Positions 22,269 through 34,033 are shown, numbered from the stretch's first letter. The stretch is 64,000 nucleotides of DNA from Avena insularis (GCA_023614405.1 CM042686.1:466768740-466832739); one strand, 5' to 3'. Made by a program: numbers and translations. Notes: generated from the letters alone by a model not told the origin.

Positions 22269-24348
22269 TGAAAGGGATATGCCATAGAGACAAATAATAA
22301 ATAGGTTTATCATCATATCTCGAAATAGTTCATAATAGTTTCATACTATGCTATAACTATATCAAGTGGAAACATTGATACATTTGTGGTATGCAAATAA
22401 ACCAGGTCCCTAGTAGCCTTTATTCAGCTATTTTGTTGGGCAACCGATGATCAAGGTTCCCTGATCATGGAGTATTTATGTCAGTTGACAACAGAGTCAT
22501 ATTATTGGAGAATGATATTATGGATATTACCCAATTGAAGTATTGCAGTGAGATCAAGTCATATGGTTTATCGCTACAATCCTATGAAAGTAAGTGACCT
22601 TCTCCTGAGACCGTCAGATCACATTAATTACTATTTCCCGTGGCTACTTTGATTGCATCAACCGTCATGGCTGTAACTGGGTAACCATAAAGGTGTACAT
22701 CAGGTATTTCAGAGAAACAATTGAGGCATGTGAATCAAGATCAGGATTTATTCACCCGCGTGATGGGGAGATACACCAGGCCCACTCGATGAAACTATAT
22801 CCAACAGGTTGCAACCAATGACTAGATCAGGGGATACAATATCATGATAACGAGTTAAGTGGACTTGTCGGTAACAAGAGAGGTATGTTGGTACCATAGA
22901 TTAAATATCGGATACGTCATGTATCGAAAAAACAAAGGGATATGGACATGAAGTTTATGGTTCTGACACGACAAAGTCTCGTGAATGCATAGGGCTCATT
23001 ATGGATATACCGGTCCCGCTATTGATTATTGATCGAAATTGATATCGATCATGTCTATGACATTCTTGAACTATAGGGTAACACACTTAAGGGTCTAATG
23101 ATGTTCTCAGATCGATATGGAAGGAAGTGATCATAGATGAGAAAGAAGAGGATTAGAATTTTTTTGATAAGATAATGCCGGAATAGTTCCAAAGAGAATC
23201 TGAAGTTATATCGGAAGAAGGAATAAGATGAAAATTGTTTTCGGATTAATAGGCATTTAAATATACATTTATATGTATTAATTATGAATTAATATATTAA
23301 ATAAAATACTTAAATTAATTATTAGGGGCAACCTTCGCTAAAGGGCCAAATTCCCAAAGGGAAGACAACCCATGAGGGAGGCCACCCCGGGCGAACACGG
23401 CTGCAACATCTTAGGCAGGACGCAGCCCACGCGGGCAGCCGCATGCGTGTGTGCGTGCGTGCGACAGCTAGTTCATGTCGCCGCTATCATCGCTGCTACT
23501 AGCGGGCCACATGATGTAGGCCGGCCCACACCGCTTGGCAGGCCCCAAGCAGGGGCGCTAGCGGGCTGCGGTGGCGGGCCCACCCGATAAACCGCCTTAG
23601 CCGCGCAAGCCAGCAGGCCGTGGGCGGGTTATGCGCGGGCAGGCCCACCTAGCGTCGGTCGGTTTCCCTTCCTTCCCCAATTCCTTTAGTCCCACCCAAA
23701 TACTTTAGGGGTGGGAGTCCTCACTAGAAGAAATATGTTCGTTTGTGACCCTCCCTATGTGACAATATAGTGAAATTTGGTCACAAATGAACATATTTCT
23801 TGTAGTGCCTACTTTTCCGACTATATATATGAGTCTATATTGGAGGGAAAAAGACAAAGAAAAATAAAAGGGGATTTATTAAGGACTATTTCCTTAGGGA
23901 ATTTTTTCCTCCTCTTTCTCAATTGACTCTCAAGAGTGGGGTTCCACGAAGATATGCGCATGAGAGAGTCGACTACACCGGCATGCCATCGCGCTGCTGG
24001 ATCCCGGTTCCAGATGGTCTACTTCCGCATCCCGGCTGGATCAAGGAGAATGGGAGTCGTCATCGGACACCGTACGCGTGCGAGTACTCGGATGGCACCA
24101 CCAATAGTGGGGCCGTGGCTATCATATAAGTACTAGGAGGAGAAGGCGAGGAGTTTCATGACCTCGAGGTTGGCTACAAGTTCAACTACTTCAACCATGT
24201 TTCCTGCAGGATGTTAACCGCATTCGGTCTACAAAGGTATGTTACCAAACATCTATTCATGTTACTGCATTAACTCGTATATAGATCTAGGCACTTTGGG
24301 TAGTTCTACCATAAATTCTTTTTTGTTTTCTGCTGCGAATACCCTTCA
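22269..24348 (+). repeat. Copia B 3' LTR, about 2.08 kb
   Basis: It starts TGAAAGGGATATGCCATAG and ends GCGAATACCCTTCA; the ends are short inverted repeats (TGAAAGGG and CCCTTCA, imperfect). Interior phrases such as CACCCGCGTGATGGGGAGAT and GCTTCCG-like words near the 3' end resemble BARE/Angela LTRs, but divergence is clear. No tRNA primer site follows, so it is a 3' LTR. It contains a nested CACTA MITE. The far end is placed by eye and could be off by some bases. Confidence 0.65.
23722..23807. mobile_element. CACTA-type MITE, 86 bp
   Basis: The terminal inverted repeats are about 29 bp: CACTAGAAGAAATATGTTCG at the left and, read inward on the other strand, CACTACAAGAAATATGTTCA at the right. 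The flanks are CCT on both sides (23719-23721 and 23808-23810), the 3-bp target duplication of CACTA elements. It is nested in the copia B LTR. Confidence 0.92.
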
Positions 24349-24817
24349 CCCATCTGTAGCCTTGAAGCTCGTATGACCTCAATCTTTCTCCCACGACTTT
24401 GCCTTGACCTAAGAAAAATCTATATATAGTTCCCTATCGTGATCTCGAGACGCATGGATGCAGATATCGTAAACCACGAAACAAAGAGTCTATAGTCTAC
24501 CATGGAGAAAGATTAGAGGGAGAACCACTACAGGAATTGCCTCTAGCCATGTCTCCTCCTTCACCAACACCTCTGCACTACTCTCCACCATGATAGGGAG
24601 TATTCCACCCCCTGGACTTTGGGTTTGTGGTGGTAACTTGATCCAATCTCTCTATGCATGATCATTGTTCTAGCTCGTATGATCTTGTCTACATGATTAC
24701 AGTGCAATCTATGTAATTCCTATGGTGGATATAGTGGTATGAGATGGAACATGTTATGAATTTACTGTTATGTTGGGACTTTATGGCTTGTTATTCTCTG
24801 GAAGCATGTTATGCTAT
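24349..24817. other. Unresolved repeat-like DNA
   Basis: No ORF or boundary is recognisable. Text such as GATCTTGTCTACATGATTACAG recalls LTR sequence of grass gypsy elements, so this is probably an older LTR fragment that received the solo LTR at its right. Confidence 0.3.
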
Positions 24818-26247
24818 TGATGAGTCCATTTTTGAAGCATGGTTACCCTATGATTTTGCACAAGTATAGTAGAATTTTTGGTATTTTACTATGCTTGCGC
24901 GCACCTCTTGTCCCTATTCCAACAGGATCCCGAGTTATCAAGTCCTTTATGAATATATCAATTGGAACTATCATGTTATGCAGTAATATGATATTTCTAA
25001 GTGATAAATGTTATTTAAATGATTTTTCCACGCACATGGGAGAAGAGAGAATCCAAAGAAAAGCTACAGAGGGTTTACCGACCTATGGTATGGGCAGACC
25101 TTGCCCGTACCGTCTGCCTGTACTACTTGTCAGCGCGTCTGCCTCATTAAATACTCTCACCACGCGAAGACGAATCTAAGATCCGACATTCACAGAAACT
25201 TCCATCCTTGAAACACTTCACCTGAGAGTGATCTGGAGGAGGAACTAGGAGAAGGGTGAATCCTTGCTCCTTAACAGATCATCGGAGGACATCACATCAT
25301 ACCCTTCATCATCAACCACTGCATCTCCATCACTATTACTATTCCCCTCTTCCATATATTATATCTTATTATAATTCCAAATTTAATTGTGGTTTGCGCT
25401 AGATTTATCTTTACACTTTTATCCATCCATATGAATATGATGATGTTGTTGATTGCTTCCATGAGTGAGTAGTTCTCTTTGTTCTTGGGGTGATGGATAA
25501 ACCCTATAATTATTATGAAATAAAATAAACATGATCTATTACTTTGGTCCATGATCCATTGATCTATGATATTGTGTTAAATCTCTCTTTAGATAGTATG
25601 TGAAGTCAACCACATAGTATTTGCCTTCAGGACTAAAGAGAGGTAGATACCTTTGGGACGTGTAAGGGAGTATGTCCAGTGTTACTTTGTGGCTACAAGC
25701 ATTGTCTTATAACCTACATGGTCCACGGGGTAACTAAGAGATATTCACTAAGATTATTACGATATCCATGGGGAAAGCCTTAATTGTGGTGGTATGGATG
25801 AGTGATTGCTCTCAGGCATCGCAATGGTTATTTGGAGATGACCTCAATACTTGATTCAAGAAGTGTCTGCTCATGAGTCTTGTAGTGAACATCTTATTAT
25901 TGGGCTCTCTCCACATATGTCATGATGAAAGAAATAGATTATCCTAATGAATAAGCATCATATGCTAGTGGTGTATCCTACATTCCCTAGAATGCTTTAG
26001 CCTTATTGAGTTCCAACACCGCTTCCAAAGTTTTCATTACTTGTCCACTTTTCCTGCTTTTATTGCTTCCTTGCACACAAACACAAAACCTTTCAAACAC
26101 CCTTTACTTTAAATCAAAGGCATCTTACAAGTATCCTTTGGTAGATAGTGACGAGGGGCATAAAGGATTTAACCAAATAGCTCTATGTGGGTTCGATATT
26201 CTTATTTTGGAACTAGCTACAATTGATCTATGCTATTGCATTCATCA
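24818..26247 (+). mobile_element. Solo LTR of the E2 gypsy family, 1430 bp
   Basis: It runs from TGATGAGTCCATTTTTGAAG to TTGCATTCATCA. It is flanked by GCTAT (24813-24817) and GATAT (26248-26252), a 5-bp target duplication with one change. Its sequence is the reverse complement of the E2 LTR throughout: for example the segment from about 26,110 to 26,220 matches 43,620-43,700. It carries the family's hairpin at 25087-25111 (GGTATGGGCA / TGCCCGTACC). No internal region remains. Confidence 0.85.
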
Positions 26248-26689
26248 GATATCTATGCATTGGTTTGTCATTATATGCCATAGAAGCATCAGGGTAATGT
26301 GAGTGGTTATACCTTGTCTTCCCATATCAGGAGGTGTTTGACAACACTAAGTGTATGTATATGAGAGAGATGCGGTAATGCACAAAACAAATAAACCTTT
26401 GCCATAACATTACAATGTGTTTTTATATGAAGGAGTATGTTGTATGTAGATGAAGGGTGTAGCGAAGGGACAATAATGGCACCTTCAAGTGATAGAGACA
26501 GGAAAACCAACATCCTTTATCTGCGGGTAAAAAGGAAGGAGTATGAAGTGGCAGAGTGATAGCAACCGCACGTTGTAGTGACGCAGCACATGTATGTGTA
26601 TTTCTTTCAACTATGTGTTTTAGGATATGTAGACACCATAAATGTTAGCCACTAAAACATGCAATCATGTATAACTTTTATCATATTGT
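26248..26689. other. Unresolved DNA
   Basis: Between the solo LTR and the LTR remnant hosting Cassandra. AT-rich, with no boundary or ORF I can support. Confidence 0.3.
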
Positions 26690-26914
26690 ACCATTATTGG
26701 AGAGAGAGAGATCGGGTGAAACCGTGAACCTAGGTCCACTGTTCCTATAAGAGTAAACCATCATCTTTTCCTCTTGCATTTAGAGGATTGGGACACTTTA
26801 TATTTGCTATTTTGTTACATTTTTACTTCCAAGAATTAATCAACCTCCATGTTCCTTTAACTTGTTGTGGGATCATGGTGTACCAACAAGTTGTAACTTC
26901 TTTTCCGGGGCTCA

Positions 26915-26990
26915 TCTTCAAAGGAACTTCAGGTTAAGCATGTTTGTCTTGGAGCAATATGAGGATTGGTGATGAACTGGGAAGTTGTTC
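26915..26990 (+). ncRNA. 5S-like promoter segment in Cassandra LTR1
   Basis: A box-like GGTTAAGCATGT (26932-26943) and degenerate C box AGGATTGGTGATG (about 26,961-26,973), aligned with the internal promoter of plant 5S rRNA genes. More diverged than the LTR2 copy, so probably inactive. Confidence 0.6.
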
Positions 26991-27397
26991 TTGGGTGCGT
27001 GTGAGTGAGGAAAAAGTGCATAGAAAAGACTATTATTAGTAGATGAAGCCAATCTAGAGACCCTAGAGAGCTGCCAGGGGTGACAGCTGTTGGGCCCGGG
27101 GTGTTACAAGTGGTATCAGAGCTGATCCTCACGGTTACAGGGGCATGTGTGGTTCAGGGACGTGTACATGTGGCACATGGCGCGTGTGGCCCGTCGCACA
27201 TGGCATGGCATGACACATGTGTTGTCACTAGACACACAAATGTGTGCCAAGAGGGAAAGTTGTTGGATTGTGGTTAATCAACGAGGATGCCGATCTTCTA
27301 AGGGTGGGTGTATGTGAGATCCTGGTGCATGGCTTACTAGGATTGATAGGATACTCATACCAACAAGTTGCAACTTCTTTTCTAGGGATCATCTTGA

Positions 27398-27475
27398 AAG
27401 GAACTTCAGGTTAAGCGTGCTTGGCCTGGAACAATCTTAGGATGGGTGACCGACCAGAAGTTGTTCCTGGGTGTG
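27398..27475 (+). ncRNA. 5S-like promoter segment in Cassandra LTR2
   Basis: A box GGTTAAGCGTGC (27409-27420) and C box AGGATGGGTGACC (27439-27451) are identical to plant 5S rRNA consensus at these words. In Cassandra this segment can bind Pol III factors and prime transcription. It is not a functional 5S rRNA gene: the flanking 5S parts are absent or changed. Confidence 0.7.
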
Positions 27476-27735
27476 CATGAGTGAGGAAAAGGTGCATATA
27501 AAAGACTAGTGTTGGTATGTGAGGCCAGTTTAGAGATGCTAGAGAGCTTCCAGGGGTGATAGCCATCGGGACCAGGTTGGCCAGTGTGTTACAGTTGTTT
27601 ATTGCATAGATAAATAGAATTTGTGACACTCTAGATGAAGAGAGTAAATAGCTTTTCCTTCTTGCTCCTATGGATCGATACCCTACTTCCACATTGAGAG
27701 GTGCTATAGTGAACCCTTTCTTTTGGGGGTTATCA

Positions 27736-27938
27736 ATTGTACCTGACCAATTCATTAATTTGGTATTATTCTCTGCATCCTTGCACTAACCTTTCTCATT
27801 TTGATTTCCATCTATTAAATAACTGGATAAAATCTCGCTCTCGTAATGACATTGTTGAAAGCTTCACAAAGATTGTTATCTACTAAATTGCAATATGAAC
27901 CAGGATTGAAATATGCTCTACACCAATGTGCAGGTGAT
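27736..27938 (-). pseudogene. MULE transposase 2, C-terminal part (split by E2)
   Basis: The minus strand reads CTGCACATTGGTGTAGAGC onward as PAHWCRAYF, then CNLVDNNLCEAFN and a segment ending RARFYPVI. W.RAYF followed by V.NN..E.FN..I...R is the conserved block after the catalytic region of plant MuDR-type transposases. Its partner begins at 45,042 on the far side of E2, and the frame joins exactly when E2 and one copy of its target duplication are removed. Confidence 0.75.
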
Positions 27939-28403
27939 TGATGACTGCAGGTGCACATATTAATTATAGCTAGTTTCGAAGTAAAGATATCGAACCCACA
28001 GAGAGCTATTGGTAAAGGTATTTATGCCCCTCGTTACTCTCTACCAAAGGATACTTATAAGCTACCTTTGATCTCAAGTAAAGGGTGTTCGAAAGGTTTA
28101 TGGTTGTTTGTAGAAAAGTAATTAAAACAAGTAACAAGTTTGTATGGAAGCATGGTTGAACTCAATAGGGCTGAAACATTCTCGACGATGTAGGATACAC
28201 CACTAGCATAGTGTTACTGTTATATGTAATCAAGATAACATACTCCCTGTGTCATGATATGTCTGGAGAGATCTCCATAATAAGATGTTCACTACATGGC
28301 TCGTAGGAAGCCACTTTGTTGAGACAAGAGTGAGGTCACCTCTAAATAACCACTACGATGTCTGAGAGCAGTCACCCATACAAACCACCACAATTAAGAG
28401 TTT
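27939..28403 (-). repeat. E2 3' LTR, distal part
   Basis: Starts TGATGACTGCAGGTGC and matches 43587-44062 of the intact LTR up to the E1 insertion. The last five bases, AGTTT (28399-28403), are the left copy of the E1 target duplication. Confidence 0.88.
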
Positions 28404-29699
28404 TGATACCTTCGATCCGGATTACGGATGTAGTATAGCTCTTTTTCCCTAGTAGACCTAGGTTATCAAATCCTCAGGAAGCAGAAAGCATAGTGAAGTT
28501 GCTTTAACGGGCCTTCGGGAGTTTTAGAATTCTTATTGTGTTTTACCAAACCAACAGTTTGCTATCTTTTGTTTTTGTCAATGATGGAGAGAGAGGGCCT
28601 AGGGCTTTCGATTTCACCTCAAGCTGTGCAAAACATCTGATGGGAATAAAAGATAATAATAAAGTGTGCATGTAATTGTTAGAGCAAGATAATTATATGT
28701 GGGCAGTGCATCCATAATTGCTATTGCCTCCACAACTGCTTATAACAATAACCTACTAGTCTCATCCATAGAAGAAAGAGAACTAATGATATGCATAGTG
28801 ACGTCACCATTATTCCCAAGTAAATCCCTCACATATAGCCGTACTACCCCTTCTGTCATTGGGGTTCCCAACCTGTAGATTAGTCATTACTCATACTCCC
28901 TATACCTGGCTCAATCCTCGGGGTCTTGGGTACCTAACAAGTCCTTGGATTGAGGCAAGAGAGGATACAATACTCATCATGTCATACAAACTAATACATG
29001 ATCCCATCTATGATAAATAACATGCACAAAAGCTACATGGCTAGGCCGAAGCCCTTAGCCCAAGGAGAATTACTCACGCATAGAGATGAAATCATCAATC
29101 ATAAACATTGCAATTGAAACCATGAGATTGATAGCAAATAGTCTTACAATGTCGCCAATCGAATATGAGATCTACTATTACAAGTGGTGGAATATGGCTA
29201 TGGTGTTAGAGAAGGGTTTGGAGATTATATCTAAGTCTATTCCTCCGGTGGCTCTTCGGTGTTGTGTATGCAGGGTTCTACGGGTGGCTAGTGATCGAGG
29301 GTGAACGTGAGATCTATTTCTCATCGCCCGAGGCCTCTTTATATAGGGGTCCCTTCACGAAAGTTGTTCTGTTTGACCTAGCGGTATTGATGGCAACTAT
29401 ACGGTTGGAACTATATGGCCAGGATTTTATTCCCGCCGTATAGTTGGTCATTAAAGCGTCTGCCTCCACTTCATAGCCCCTGGTTTCTTCGGGTTGTTGG
29501 ATATCTCGTATCTTTGACTTTAATGTTGTGATTCCCATCATCAAATGTCATTATCTGCGCAGGGAAAATAGAAAGAAAGGATTGCATACCCCTTTGATCA
29601 TTAGGCATTAGTGGCAGGGTTTAGAGAGATATTTCATAAAAAATATGAATTATATCCAGTTAAAATGTGGACTTAGATGGCTATATTTCACAACCATCA
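28404..29699 (-). repeat. E1 3' LTR
   Basis: On the plus strand TGATACCTTCGATCCGG to TTTCACAACCATCA. It carries one AACTATACGG-type hairpin at 29395-29446. The polypurine tract AAGCTTGGGGAGG (element strand) lies immediately outside at 29701-29713. Confidence 0.88.
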
Positions 29700-29713
29700 A
29701 CCTCCCCAAGCTT

Positions 29714-31160
29714 AAACTTGATCGTCCTCAAGCAAGAAAACCAAAATCAAAAAGGAACTCAGCATTTAAACTGAAATAACGAGATGATGATCTTACTCAT
29801 GATTGGTAGTCTCATGTTTCCTCTGCTTAATAAATATGAAAAACTTCAGCATAGATAGAGTAATGACAAGCATATCATACGGGTTTTCATGCATCCTTAC
29901 AGCACAGCAAAATTATTGTTAACATGGATGATTTAAATGAGTAAACTTTATTCCATGTCATGTAATCAACTCATAGGCTTGTCTTTGAACAATAAAGTAT
30001 AATCATATAAAATTGAGAGCGTGAGACTTGTCATGAAAAACATATACACTAGAGTATCTCAATTCTTCCACATCAATAAATCACGACTTTTAAAGCACTA
30101 CTTTTCTATTCATTGTCCTAAGAGAATTTTAGTTCTTAAGTAATTGAGAGCATGCCAAAAAATTTAATTAGTTTATCAAGCTATGATGGACACTCGTGGC
30201 ATCACTAAGGTTTTTGTTCCTTTTGCGCAATGATTACTCATATCAGCCAGAGGAGTGATTCCATCATGAACACAGCTACCCGAGATTGCCAAAAATCTTA
30301 CCCATTATAGCATTGCTGCTACATATGTTTAATCAACACATAGCCGAAATCTAGGAGTTTCCTGCATGAAGATCGTTCGTAGGCTAGCGGAGTTGTTGAC
30401 ATCCCATAAAGTTTGACACGCATAAAGCAATATCATTCTTATGATTCACAAGTCAAACTTTGGCATGCTCATAAAAACTGCTAAACATTAATTCAATTGA
30501 ACAAATCCTTTTAAAGAGGGCTATCAAGTCAATCATTATTTTCTGTGGTGTTGAGTGTCTCTAGAAATAAGCCTTCAAGACTAAACACTACAACACCCAA
30601 GCCTTAAATTGTGAGACTTTTTCTTATTACAATTTTTTAGCAAATTTTTAGGCAAGACTTGGTTAACTACAAGAGCTGGAACAAAATGTACCCAACTAAA
30701 TACCCATGCAAACAAAATTTTGCTACAATATAGAGACTCACTCCACCAATATAGTATCTTAACATTTAGTACTAACTAGCATGGGTTTCTCAAACTTCAA
30801 AAGTGGGGAGTCATAAGGCATACCTCTTATGTTTGGTTCCAGTTCTCTCTTCCCTTTTGATTCGTTTCTTAGAAACTCGAAGTCGATCACTCTTCCTGCA
30901 AATACATGAGAACCTCGAGGAGAAAAGAAAATAAATAGGGAAAATAAAGATAAATGGAGAAATCTTTTTGTTGTTTTTGAGAGAGGGAATTAAAGAATAG
31001 AAAATTGGTGGCAAAGCTCAGCTAGAAAATCTCAAAAACAAAAATAAATAACTAAAGATAAAGTGTTGGGGAAACCAACACGAGTTCTTATAAACTCGAA
31101 TTAAAAACATAACCTTGAAATAAATAAAAACGAATGAACGCCAAATAAAGATAATAAGGA
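29714..31160 (-). other. E1 non-coding stretch between two polypurine-like tracts
   Basis: About 1.45 kb of AT-rich sequence without a usable ORF, between the internal AAGCTTGGGGAA motif (31164-31176) and the terminal one (29701-29713). Equivalent stretches exist in E2 and E3. Confidence 0.6.
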
Positions 31161-31264
31161 AACTTCCCCAAGCTTAGGATTTTGCAAGCCCTTCAAATCA
31201 CTGTGGTGGTGGGAAAAAGTCGTTACTCCAGTCCGCAAATTGAGTTGATTAATTACTAGTTGTT

Positions 31265-32382
31265 TCTCGGAGGTTCAAGGAGAGGTTATGCATCCTCTCC
31301 ATAGTTCCTCCATGTTCTTGGAAGTCTTGGTATGTAGCGAACCGGGTTGGTAGTTCTCCTCTTGATAAGGAACTTCTTGCTCCTCTTCTTGGTCCTCATC
31401 CTCATCCGGAATCTCCTCCTCAGGTTGGTGTTACTCAACCTGCAAGTCATATAGCCAACATCCTTCCTCGATAGAGAAAAGACCATTAGGCAAAGGAGCG
31501 GGGTAGAAAAGCCCAGCTCAGCAATATGCAAGTAATAAACACCACCTCTCCTAGTGAGTATTCCACAAGCTTTTAAAGTAGAGAAACCAACACGTCACTC
31601 ACCTTGCACTGATTGCAACTCACCTAGGTCAATTCCTAGGGCAATGGAAAGCACGGTGATGACGCCTCCACCTGTGATTGGTCCTTGGCTTTGGAAGGAT
31701 TGGTGCTCTAGGTAGCGCACAAGAATTGCACCCAAGTTGAGTGACAAGTCGCAGTTGTTGAAAGCAGCTTTTGTGAGAACTAAGATGTCCTCCTCATTGA
31801 GTCTCGTGAACTCATTTCGTGCCTGCAAGGTATTAGCAATAACATAGAACAAATAGCAAATTGCAGGATGTTGAATATTCTTCCCCTTGCTTACTCTAGA
31901 GGTGAAACTCATTCCATTATAATAAAGTTCCGGGGAAGGGTCTAAGCCAGTAAAGGATGCACGTAAGGCATTAACAACATTGTTTGGAAAATTAAAACAT
32001 GCGCACCATTCATCTAGTGATAAAGCATAATTGTTGTTCATAAGTCAGAAAGAAATCATGTCCTCTCCATGCCATAGTTTAACGGTGCTTTGCAAAGAAC
32101 TTAGAAATTCAAGAGTTAATCGGTGATAATAGGCACATCATTGAATACAAAGTTTTGTAGGACAACCCTATTGCAAAGTAAATTGAAGTCATTAGAAATA
32201 CCGAGTTGATTCAATATAATGGGGCAAGCCCACTTGGTTGTCTTCACTTCTCGATTCTTGATCCTGTTGAAGCAATCATATTGGAGCTCATCCCTGAACC
32301 GTATCCCCATGCGTTCTTGAGCGACAGCCTGAGAAGCACTAGCGGTGGCACGAGCACGAGTCTGGATCCTTGTGTTCATCAT
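31265..32382 (-). pseudogene. E1 third ORF (Athila ORF1-like / env-position protein)
   Basis: Starts ATGATG at 32382 directly after an acceptor (TTATTTTAG). It encodes YDCFNRIKNREV and TKWACPIILNQLG, then, after a one-base frameshift at about 32,115, RLTLEFLSSLQST and WHGEDMISF. An in-frame TGA follows at about 32,045, then LSLDEWCACFNFP, SFTGLDPSPELYYNGM and HPAICYLFYVIAN. A further frame change leads into an acidic tail (DEDEDQEEEQ). The family is common in grass gypsy-like elements and usually lies in the env position; I did not see a signal peptide or membrane segment. Function unknown. Confidence 0.7.
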
Positions 32383-32740
32383 CTAAAATAATAAGGAAAG
32401 ACAAAAAATTATACTTTTTTATCGAACAATAATAAGCATAACATATTCCTCATCATACCACACTAAAGAGTCCCCTCAAAATAATAATCTAGGCAAGAGA
32501 ATCATGGCAATTAGTTTATAGTAGGTCTCACCCTAGATTGATAATGACAATAGATTGGAGATGAATTTGCAAAAATTAATTGGAGGATCGGAGGAGAAAC
32601 ATACCGTAGATCACTTTTGTGCGAGGAAATCGAACGAAATTGAGTAGAGATGAAGATCTCTTGAGGTTTTGAGAGAGTTTGGAGGTAGAAGAGAGAAAAA
32701 GGATTGAAGTTTTGGGGTTGGAGGTACCTCCCGTGGCGAT
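32383..32740 (-). promoter_or_regulatory. E1 leader and intron before the third ORF
   Basis: On the minus strand a pyrimidine-rich leader (from about 32,740) ends GATCTACG|GTATGTTTCTC with the donor at 32604-32603. A 222-nt intron ends TTATTATTTTAG at 32384-32383, immediately before the ATGATG start. The same leader words (CAATTTCGTTCG and ACGGTATGTTTCTC) recur in E3 as CAATTTCATTCG and ACGGTAAGTTTCTC. This suggests a separate, spliced message for the third ORF. Confidence 0.55.
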
Positions 32741-32751
32741 TTCATGGTCGG

Positions 32752-33120
32752 ACGAAACTATACGGTTAAACTAAACGGTCAAAACAATATGTTCCCGCCG
32801 TATAGTTGGTCTGATGTCAAAAATTTAGGGTTTTCACCTGGCAGCGCAACTATACGACCAGAACTATATGGTCAGAACAATTTGTTCTCGCCATATAGTT
32901 AGTTGTCAAATCTTATATACCTAGAAAAGAAATTTCACAAAGGCATCGATATCTATATGATTGGAACTATACGGCCAGAATTTTTATTCCCGCCGTATAG
33001 TTGGTCGTTAAACCTTCAGTATCCTAGAAAAGAAATTTGTTGATGGCAAAGATATCTATATACGACCAAACTATACGGTCGAAATTTTTATTCCCGCCAT
33101 ATAGTTTGTCGTTAAACCTT
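32752..33120 (-). repeat. E1 hairpin array, four units
   Basis: Four imperfect units at 32755-32811, 32846-32915, 32963-33010 and 33067-33117. Each has a left arm like AACTATACGGYC, a spacer with TTCCCGCC, and a right arm like GCCGTATAGTTGGTC, so each can fold on itself. A fifth copy sits in each E1 LTR (29395-29446 and 36468-36524). The array lies between the protease ORF and the leader of the third ORF. Confidence 0.82.
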
Positions 33121-33413
33121 TTGTAATCATCAAAAAAATTCTATTTCTTCGAGAATTCTTTCTTATCCTGAAACTTAGTGAAATACCTTTTTTTGACAGA
33201 AAAATGATAGTAAAAATTGTCGACCCACATCAGCATGTATAAAGCAGGATTTTTAGTACTACCGAACTTCTTCTCCTCAATTCGAGCTTTCTAGCTCTTT
33301 ATTAAATATAAAACTTAAACTAAAACTTAAAAACTTTACTCAAACCTTTATTTCACATGGGTTTCCTCCCATGAAGTGCTCTTTTATGGTCAATAGCTTG
33401 ACCTCAATGTTGC

Positions 33414-33986
33414 TCACTTAGGCCAGATGAGTGGAACACCTACTCCAAAATAGTTGGCCTTCAAAGTGATGGCCTCCTTCTCATCATGCTTAGCTTTCTT
33501 CTTCCTGGGAAAATGAATAACAAAATGATCCCACGAAGGAAATTGAAGCTTCATGTTCCCTTCATGCAGATTAATCAAAGCCTTAATAGTTCTTAAAAAT
33601 GGACGGCCTAATATAATATGAGTAGTAGCATCTTCAGGCATGTCAACAATAACAAAATCGACAAGAGCAGGACAACCTTTAATGTATACTAAAGTATTTT
33701 CTTTAATCCCTACAACTTGTTTGTAGGTAGAATCTGATAGATGCAATTTTAACTTAGTGATTTCAAAGGAGCCAAGATTTAACTTATTAAAAAGACTTTT
33801 TGGAATTGTTGAAACGCCTGCACCTAGATCACAAAGTGCAGCTATCTCATTGGTACCAATTTTAGTCTTAATAGTAGGCTCAAATATATCATCAAGCTTT
33901 ACAGGTAATTTTTCAGCAATTTTCTTATATTCTTCCTCAAGCTCACGTACCTTTATTGCTACCTGATTAACAAAGTGTTGGTACAT
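33414..33986 (-). pseudogene. E1 retropepsin-like protease domain
   Basis: 190 open codons. AALCDLGAGVSTIPKSLF carries the D-L-G-A active-site motif seen in many plant gypsy proteases in place of DTGA. HIILGRPFLRT is the hydrophobic-G-R conserved C-terminal motif. It stops with WPK; no RT follows. It is separated from gag by stops and frame changes. Confidence 0.8.
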
Positions 33987-34033
33987 AGCTTCCTCATTCC
34001 CTTCACTTACCGGAATCTTGATACTGATCCTTT

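Larger units (their letters stand above)
26866..27593 (+). mobile_element. Complete Cassandra TRIM retrotransposon
   Basis: A 728-bp terminal-repeat retrotransposon in miniature. LTR1 is 26866-27108 (TGTGGGATC to GTGTTACA) and LTR2 is 27313-27593 (TGTGAGATC to GTGTTACA). After LTR1 comes the tRNA-Met primer site TGGTATCAGAGC (27111-27122), and before LTR2 a purine-rich AAGGGTGGGTG. The flanks CTTGT and GTTGT give a 5-bp target duplication with one change. There is no coding region, as expected. LTR1 has a 28-bp gap relative to LTR2. Both LTRs hold 5S rRNA-like sequence, the hallmark of Cassandra. Confidence 0.88.
26690..27735 (+). repeat. Probable gypsy LTR remnant hosting Cassandra
   Basis: On both sides of Cassandra the text reads like the 3' half of a grass gypsy LTR: ACCTAGGTCCACTGTTCC before it, and CCTATGGATCGATACCC with GGGGGTTATCA (ending 27735) after it. 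The left limit is not defined. Confidence is low because no partner LTR is present. Confidence 0.35.

Noticed and set aside
23372..23590. GC-rich ORF in the copia B LTR
   Set aside because: It sits in LTR sequence, has no family resemblance, and the LTR is non-coding elsewhere.
24811..25179. 122-residue ORF
   Set aside because: It begins at the solo LTR boundary and translates LTR sequence, including its hairpin.
26006..26302. 98-residue ORF with a signal-peptide-like start
   Set aside because: It lies in and just beyond the solo E2-family LTR and is not conserved as coding in the other LTR copies.
27111..27122. tRNA-Met-like match as a tRNA gene
   Set aside because: Only the 12-base primer binding site is present, next to the Cassandra LTR; no cloverleaf.
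27398..27475. A true 5S rRNA gene
   Set aside because: Only internal promoter words are conserved; the ends of 5S rRNA are missing and the segment lies inside an LTR.
32752..33120. Spaced repeats resembling a CRISPR array
   Set aside because: Units are imperfect inverted repeats in a plant retrotransposon, with related, not unique, spacers and no cas genes.
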